The notes below the pieces were generated by a model that worked only from the letters and a program-made list of their open reading frames with translations, was not told where the DNA came from and did not search any database. A DNA stretch of 64,000 bases from Epiperipatus broadwayi. Lineage: Eukaryota; Onychophora; Udeonychophora; Euonychophora; Peripatidae. Made by a program: the position numbers and the translations under genes. The DNA lies in the NCBI GenBank assembly GCA_028023455.1, contig JAQFVV010006470.1, positions 1,025,800 through 1,089,799 on the forward strand, in the 5' to 3' direction. This document shows, piece after piece, positions 62,640 to 64,000 of this stretch (the first letter of the stretch is position 1; each line of letters opens with the position of its first letter).

Positions 62640-63884
62640 AGAGTATATCCATATCTAACATACTGGATACCAGATGTAACTATTGGTAAATACATTTGGA
62701 TACATTTATCACACATTGCACATCAGATATAACTATTAGTAAATATACTTGGATACTTCTATTAACTGTAAAATGCCTACCATGTTGCACGCCAGATATA
62801 ACAGAATGAGATGATTAGCACTTGAATAATCAACAATCAGCTGGTTCGATCACAATGTGTGACCAACTTATACAAAGTCTATATGTGATAATAGACCTAT
62901 CTATCAAGCCCCAAACATTGCTGGTGCCAGATATAATGGACAAACAATTCTCATCATATGCCACCCCTAGTATCCATCATACCAGTCATGTCAGTCACTA
63001 ATTCGATCTTTAGTGGTGTGTAGACCCACTACACATCGTGCATCCCCATTGGTTGACAGATACAATGGACGGAGTGATTACAACTAATCCAAAACCCTGC
63101 TGACACCAGATGTAATGGATGGTCAACTAACTTGCAGACTATACTACTATGCAGATGCAGCAATATGGTGTGGGGATAAATTAATAAGCTCTAATTTATT
63201 GCCCCTAATGAAACAATCTGCAAAGACCTAACAGGCTAAGAAGGAGATAAAATTGCATCCAACTATGTTCAGACTGTGAGTCATCTGATAAAGTGCTAAT
63301 GAGAACCCGATGAAATGCTTAACCAATGATTGCATACCTTTTAATTGACTAACTTTATCCCTATTTAATAATATTAAATGCAATTTAGGTTAGTTCACCC
63401 ACTTTCTCCTTCTTAAATTCCGTTATTCCCTAATATTCAAGCCCAGAGAGAATATTGCTTTTAACTCCTTTAGCAGGTATGAACAGATATAGACAGCAAC
63501 TCCTGCACCTATATATAGGTTACAACTAGCATTTATAATATTTGTTTTATTTTCAAGCTTTTATATAATAAGAAAAATAGATGTGTGTGCATGAATAATT
63601 ATTTATAAACTGTAGAATGTCATGACAACCCAATAAACCAGAGACCGGAACAATATAAACTCTAAACATTTGTTAACATTAATAAAAATTAAATGTTACA
63701 ACAATAGTAATGATGAAAAATAATAATAAAAAATATATAATAATCATCATATGTACATGGGTCCCTCATTCTCTACAAATCATACTTATATAGAAAAATC
63801 AACTTTAGTTATTTAATATAATTGAAATGCTGGCTAGCTAAATTATATATTTACAAATGTTAATCTATTTAACAAATTTCCCCA

Positions 63885-63916
<32 letters not shown>

Positions 63917-64000
63917 GTAGAAAATATACATACATGGTTAATCACAAAATAAAACGTATAATATGTATCCTGTACGTGTTGTAATTTAACCTATATATAA
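62640..64000 (+). repeat. Long direct repeat E, copy 4 (runs off window)
   Basis: 62797-64000 aligns with 50704-52109. 62640-62796 precedes it with subrepeats of about 55 bases built on CCAGATGTAACTATTGGTAA and CAGATATAACTATTAGTAA. The motif CCAGATATAATGGA recurs inside the repeat. The right end lies beyond the window, so LTR boundaries (TG...CA) cannot be checked. Confidence 0.75.

Overview
The window is AT-rich, gene-poor metazoan DNA. Nearly all of it that can be recognised is transposable elements, dispersed repeats and long microsatellites. No conserved host gene, rRNA, tRNA gene or CRISPR array is visible. The mix of Penelope-like elements, an RTE-type LINE, an L1/Tx1-like LINE, a Ty3/gypsy LTR element, tRNA-derived SINEs and long (TA)n, (GATA)n and (AAT)n tracts fits an invertebrate, perhaps a mollusc or another lophotrochozoan. 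Nothing here fixes the species.

Layout. 1-4340 is a decayed LINE (ORF1 zinc knuckle, endonuclease, reverse transcriptase). 4.3-8.5 kb is AT-rich DNA with two SINEs and a dispersed repeat. 8.5-9.45, 16.1-17.24 and 17.3-18.27 kb hold three Penelope-like elements (PLEs) of two families. 22.5-23.9 kb holds diverged monomers of a ~410-430 bp repeat. 26.75-28.26 kb is a near-perfect 1.5 kb palindrome of a third PLE. 29.3-32.25 kb is a minus-strand RTE-type LINE. 34.29-34.60 and 40.96-41.91 kb hold a 413 bp repeat unit, single and tandem. 36.5-37.3 and 42.1-43.5 kb are two copies of another repeat, the second swollen by trinucleotide tracts. 48.22-48.99 kb looks like a piggyBac-type MITE. 49.0-50.6 kb is a second LINE fragment. 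50.7-52.1 and 62.6-64.0 kb are long direct repeats bracketing a minus-strand Ty3/gypsy element at 56.8-62.2 kb.

Main result. The 413 bp repeat carries a type I hammerhead ribozyme motif on the strand opposite its array orientation. The core is CTGACGA...GAAA, helix I is 6 bp, and helix III is a short palindrome. A single dispersed unit at 34.4 kb keeps the fold through a compensatory T-A to C-G change in helix I and a different helix III palindrome. The PLEs carry hammerhead-like motifs near their 3' ends. This is the expected anatomy of a retrozyme (a small non-autonomous circular-RNA retroelement) living beside PLEs that could supply reverse transcriptase and endonuclease. PLE and retrozyme copies repeatedly abut (TA)n tracts, and the PLE copies show inverted termini or full palindromy, which points to a shared insertion mechanism.

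All calls come from reading the sequence. Family names rest on recognised motifs, not database searches, and coordinates of decayed elements are approximate.
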